64,000 nt of DNA from NCBI RefSeq assembly GCF_039539345.1, contig NZ_BAABCY010000016.1:137220-201219 (forward strand), written 5' to 3'. The notes under the pieces are model-generated. The model was given only the letters and a program-made list of their open reading frames with translations, ran no database searches and was not told where the DNA came from. Positions 61,537 to 64,000 of the stretch are shown here, one piece after another; position 1 is the first letter of the stretch, and each line of letters begins with the position of its first letter. This DNA is from Snuella lapsa (GTDB taxonomy: Bacteria; Bacteroidota; Bacteroidia; Flavobacteriales; Flavobacteriaceae). The position numbers and the translations under genes are program-made.

Positions 61537-62091
61537 TTAAGGCCTAACGCCATTACCAAGTACCAAATCGATTACAGATGTCTTTGGTAACAGGTCGCCA
61601 ACGTGTATTTCCTTACCTTTATGCTGCATCTTTAATACAATATCCTTTCCAATATTGTCCTCATAACTTAGCTTCCCTACTTTTAACCCCAAAGCCTCTA
61701 ACGTTGGTTTAGCCTGTCGCAGGGTACTTTCCAATAAATTCGGGACTTTCACCTTACGATAACCAGAAGGATTAAGCGTTATATAGATTTTTCGATTTTC
61801 CTTGACTTTAGTACCAGCAATCGGCTCTTGCTCTATCACCGAAAACTTGGGATAATCTGGATTGTAATTTGCCGAATCCTGGATCTGCATCACCAATTTA
61901 TTTGTCTTTAACTCCAATTCAGCAACCTCAATGGACTTACCCGTTAAATCAGGGACAGTTTCAAACTTACCGTGGTTGGTCGACACGTTTAACCATTTTA
62001 ATACAATAAAACACAGCACGACCACTGCAACAACGGCCAATAAAATTTGTTTCAAGAACGTTTTGCTTACAATAAATTTAATAATGCTCAT
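61537..62091 (-). CDS. Membrane-anchored PASTA domain protein
   Basis: This 184-residue protein has one N-terminal transmembrane helix (about 14-33) and two to three extracytoplasmic PASTA repeats: VPDLTGKSIEVAELELKTNKL, VPNLLESTLRQAKPTLEALGLKVG, and a degenerate third. In kinases and PBPs these domains bind peptidoglycan; here no kinase or transpeptidase part is present. The divergent neighbour is ddl, a peptidoglycan precursor gene, so a cell-wall-linked role is plausible but not shown. Confidence 0.93.
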   Translation of the reverse strand: MSIIKFIVSKTFLKQILLAVVAVVVLCFIVLKWLNVSTNHGKFETVPDLTGKSIEVAELELKTNKLVMQIQDSANYNPDYPKFSVIEQEPIAGTKVKENRKIYITLNPSGYRKVKVPNLLESTLRQAKPTLEALGLKVGKLSYEDNIGKDIVLKMQHKGKEIHVGDLLPKTSVIDLVLGNGVRP

Positions 62092-62239
62092 CTATAGAAT
62101 TTTCAGTAAGGCAAATATATAAAAACAGAACTGCTTTTTCTTTTGCCATTTATATGATATTTTAGCTTAACTAATATTAGATACGTTTTATTGCAAACTT
62201 TAGACTAATTTGAGTGTTAATTATTTAGATATTAATGTG

Positions 62240-62315
62240 AGGGCTTAGCGGGTGCATACGTTCTCAATTTTATAATTAATTTATTATCAAATAATTATCA
62301 AAACTTCAACGAATG
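62240..62315 (+). repeat. About 75-bp interspersed repeat, copy ending at the ddl start codon
   Basis: This stretch begins GAGGGCTTAGCGGGTG and ends AACTTCAACGAATG. It is nearly the reverse complement of 51001-51077. The shared 58-nt core runs right up to the ddl ATG, so it makes up the ribosome-binding region and probably the 5' leader of ddl. Confidence 0.75.
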
Positions 62316-63320
62316 AAAAAAAATATTGCCATCATCATGGGAGGCTATTCCAGCGAATATGAAATCTCCCTTAAAAGCGGAAACGTTGTTTATGAAACAT
62401 TAGACACGTCTAAGTACAAAGCCTATCGCATTCATATCTTTAAGAACAAGTGGGTATTCGTCGATGCCAATAACAAGGAGTACCCTATCAATAAAGATGA
62501 CTTTTCCATACAACTAGATAACGAAAAAATTACGTTCCATTGTGTGTTCAACGCCATACACGGTTCACCAGGAGAAGATGGCTTTATGCAAGGCTATTTC
62601 GAATTACTCAACATACCCCACACCAGTTGCGGCATGTACCAGGCCAGTTTAACCTTTAACAAACGCGACTGTTTAAGTGTGCTAAAGCCTTATGGCATTA
62701 AAACAGCTACATCCTTTTACATTAACCTAGGAGATACCATTGACGAAACTACCATTGTAAATAAAGTAGGTCTTCCTTGTTTTGTAAAAGCCAACAAAGC
62801 AGGAAGCAGTTTTGGTGTAACCAAAGTCTACAAAAAAGAAGAACTAAAAGCAGCAATCGACACGGCTTTTAAAGAAGATGATGAAATTATTATCGAATCC
62901 TTTTTAGACGGCACCGAAGTATCCGTTGGCGTTATAACCTATAAAGGCGAAACCAAAGTATTACCCATTACCGAAATAGTAAGTGACAACGATTTTTTTG
63001 ACTACAAAGCAAAATACTTAGGCCAATCAAAAGAGATCACGCCCGCCCGACTTTCTAAAGTGCAAGAAGAAAAAGTAACTGTATTGGCAAAAAAAATATA
63101 CGAAATCCTAAAAATGAAAGGCTTTTCCAGAAGCGAATTTATCTTTAAGGACGACGAACCCCACTTACTCGAAATCAATACCGTTCCCGGTTTAACCAAA
63201 GAAAGTATTTTACCCCAACAAGCAGCCGTTGCAGGCATCCCCCTAAACGAGCTGTTTAACAATGCTATTGAAGAGGCTTTACGCGATAATCGAGATTTAA
63301 ATGCTACGAAGCTTGCCTAA
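62313..63320 (+). CDS. ddl: D-alanine--D-alanine ligase
   Basis: This 335-residue ATP-grasp ligase joins two D-alanines for peptidoglycan synthesis. The opening IAIIMGGYSSEYEISLKSG is the family's first signature, and HGSPGEDGFMQGYFELLNIPHTSCG the second. FVKANKAGSSFGVTKV, IIESFLDGTEVSVGVI and FIFKDDEPHLLEINTVPGLTKESILPQQ contain ATP, Mg and D-Ala binding residues. It is divergent from the PASTA gene. Its immediate upstream region is the interspersed repeat. Confidence 0.97.
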   Translation: MKKNIAIIMGGYSSEYEISLKSGNVVYETLDTSKYKAYRIHIFKNKWVFVDANNKEYPINKDDFSIQLDNEKITFHCVFNAIHGSPGEDGFMQGYFELLNIPHTSCGMYQASLTFNKRDCLSVLKPYGIKTATSFYINLGDTIDETTIVNKVGLPCFVKANKAGSSFGVTKVYKKEELKAAIDTAFKEDDEIIIESFLDGTEVSVGVITYKGETKVLPITEIVSDNDFFDYKAKYLGQSKEITPARLSKVQEEKVTVLAKKIYEILKMKGFSRSEFIFKDDEPHLLEINTVPGLTKESILPQQAAVAGIPLNELFNNAIEEALRDNRDLNATKLA

Positions 63321-63471
63321 AAATCAAAAAATAATACCCTATAAATGCCTTGTGTGATTGCACCAAGGCAGTTTACCAATAAAAATCGTAATTTTAAACA
63401 GTAATATTCAGTAAAACAAGCCCCACATTGCCCTACCCTCTGTGGCCAACCTATTATAACGAATAAACACT

Positions 63472-63927
63472 ATGAAGCGAGCTATCTTTCCCGGATCTTT
63501 CGATCCCTTAACCTTGGGGCACTACGACATCATTAAGCGTGGTGTTACCCTATTCGATGAAATTATTGTGGCCATAGGCGTGAACTCCGACAAAAAATAC
63601 ATGTTTACACTCCAAGAACGCAAACGCTTTATAGAAGAAGCCTTTAAAGACGAGACAAAAATAAAAGTAACTACCTACCAGGGATTAACGGTAGACTATT
63701 GTAAAGAGATAGGGGTCGATTTTATATTACGCGGACTAAGGAATCCGGCCGATTTTGAATTCGAAAAAGCCATTGCACATACCAATCGTGACCTGGCTCC
63801 TATTGAAACCGTATTTTTATTAACATCGGCAGACACCTCGTATATCGCCTCTTCCATTGTTCGCGATGTTATTAGAAATCATGGCGACTACACCAAGTTA
63901 GTCCCCAAAAGTGTACGTATTAAATAA
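63472..63927 (+). CDS. coaD: Pantetheine-phosphate adenylyltransferase
   Basis: This 151-residue nucleotidyltransferase makes dephospho-CoA from 4'-phosphopantetheine and ATP. The signature FPGSFDPLTLGHYDIIKRG carries the (H/T)xGH nucleotide-binding element, and LRGLRNPADFEFEKAIAHTNRDLAP and SADTSYIASSIVRDVIRNHGD are typical. The length (about 150) is nearly that of the family (155-165), and the stop codon is at 63925-63927. The frame is complete within the window. The last 70 bases of the window hold no recognisable feature. Confidence 0.96.
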   Translation: MKRAIFPGSFDPLTLGHYDIIKRGVTLFDEIIVAIGVNSDKKYMFTLQERKRFIEEAFKDETKIKVTTYQGLTVDYCKEIGVDFILRGLRNPADFEFEKAIAHTNRDLAPIETVFLLTSADTSYIASSIVRDVIRNHGDYTKLVPKSVRIK

Positions 63928-64000
63928 TGTGGACTTCCTATATTAGACTGGACACAAAGAAGAGAGAATATGCTTGCTAGTTATTAACTTAGCAAATATG

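Noticed and set aside
1..64000. CRISPR arrays, tRNA, rRNA, prophage or complete insertion sequence
   Set aside because: No evenly spaced direct repeats, tRNA-like cloverleaf regions, rRNA segments or transposase/integrase genes were recognised on reading; a dedicated scan (tRNAscan-SE, CRISPR finder) was not possible here.
63998..64000. ATG at the last three bases as the start of a further gene
   Set aside because: The window ends there; nothing supports or excludes it.

Overview
The window is chromosomal DNA from a member of the Bacteroidota, most likely a marine Flavobacteriaceae. The evidence is low-GC coding sequence, SusC/SusD pairs, an ECF sigma/FecR pair, a hybrid two-component regulator, type IX secretion tails, promoters of the TTG-N18..20-TAnnTTTG type, and the Bacteroidota-type small ribosomal protein THX. 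I see no rRNA, tRNA, CRISPR array, complete insertion sequence or phage genes.

Region 1 (1-11.6 kb). The end of groEL is followed by a divergent ECF sigma factor and FecR anti-sigma factor. Next come a signal-transducing SusC (with STN domain), a SusD, a lipoprotein with tandem LamG domains, and a lipoprotein joining a type I phosphodiesterase domain to a LamG domain of the same kind. This looks like an inducible surface uptake system for a phosphodiester-containing substrate, which I cannot name.

Region 2 (11.8-37.9 kb). This is a polysaccharide utilisation locus for a sulfated glycosaminoglycan, most likely chondroitin/dermatan sulfate. It holds a PL8 lyase, a GH88 unsaturated glucuronyl hydrolase, two formylglycine sulfatases, a DUF6250-like protein, SusC, SusD, a surface lipoprotein, a type IX-secreted protein and a hybrid two-component regulator. 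KduI, KduD and a DUF4861-like protein process the released unsaturated uronate. A separate type IX-secreted beta-helix protein (DUF4955-like) closes the locus. Five transcription units carry a similar C-rich direct repeat, in four of them placed at the same spot on the promoter, which suggests one regulon for the hybrid regulator.

Region 3 (38-42.6 kb) holds a small membrane protein, an exported protein of unknown function, two rhodaneses (one lipoprotein, one cytosolic), two thioredoxin-fold proteins and a MarR regulator with a palindrome over its own promoter.

Region 4 (42.6-49.7 kb) is a complete trpEGDCFBA operon. A leader peptide gene with three consecutive Trp codons and an attenuator terminator precede it, a MITE-like element lies upstream, and REP-like elements sit in the trpF-trpB and trpB-trpA junctions.

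Region 5 (49.8-64 kb) is housekeeping: a DUF805 protein, trmL, an EF-hand protein, a DEAD-box helicase with two small downstream genes, a Na/Pi cotransporter, a carboxypeptidase-regulatory-like protein, a PH-domain protein, a uracil-DNA glycosylase-like protein, THX, a TPR protein, yaaA, a VOC protein, an RluA-family pseudouridine synthase, a PASTA protein, ddl and coaD. A roughly 75-bp sequence occurs twice here in opposite orientations, at 51.0 kb and immediately before ddl.
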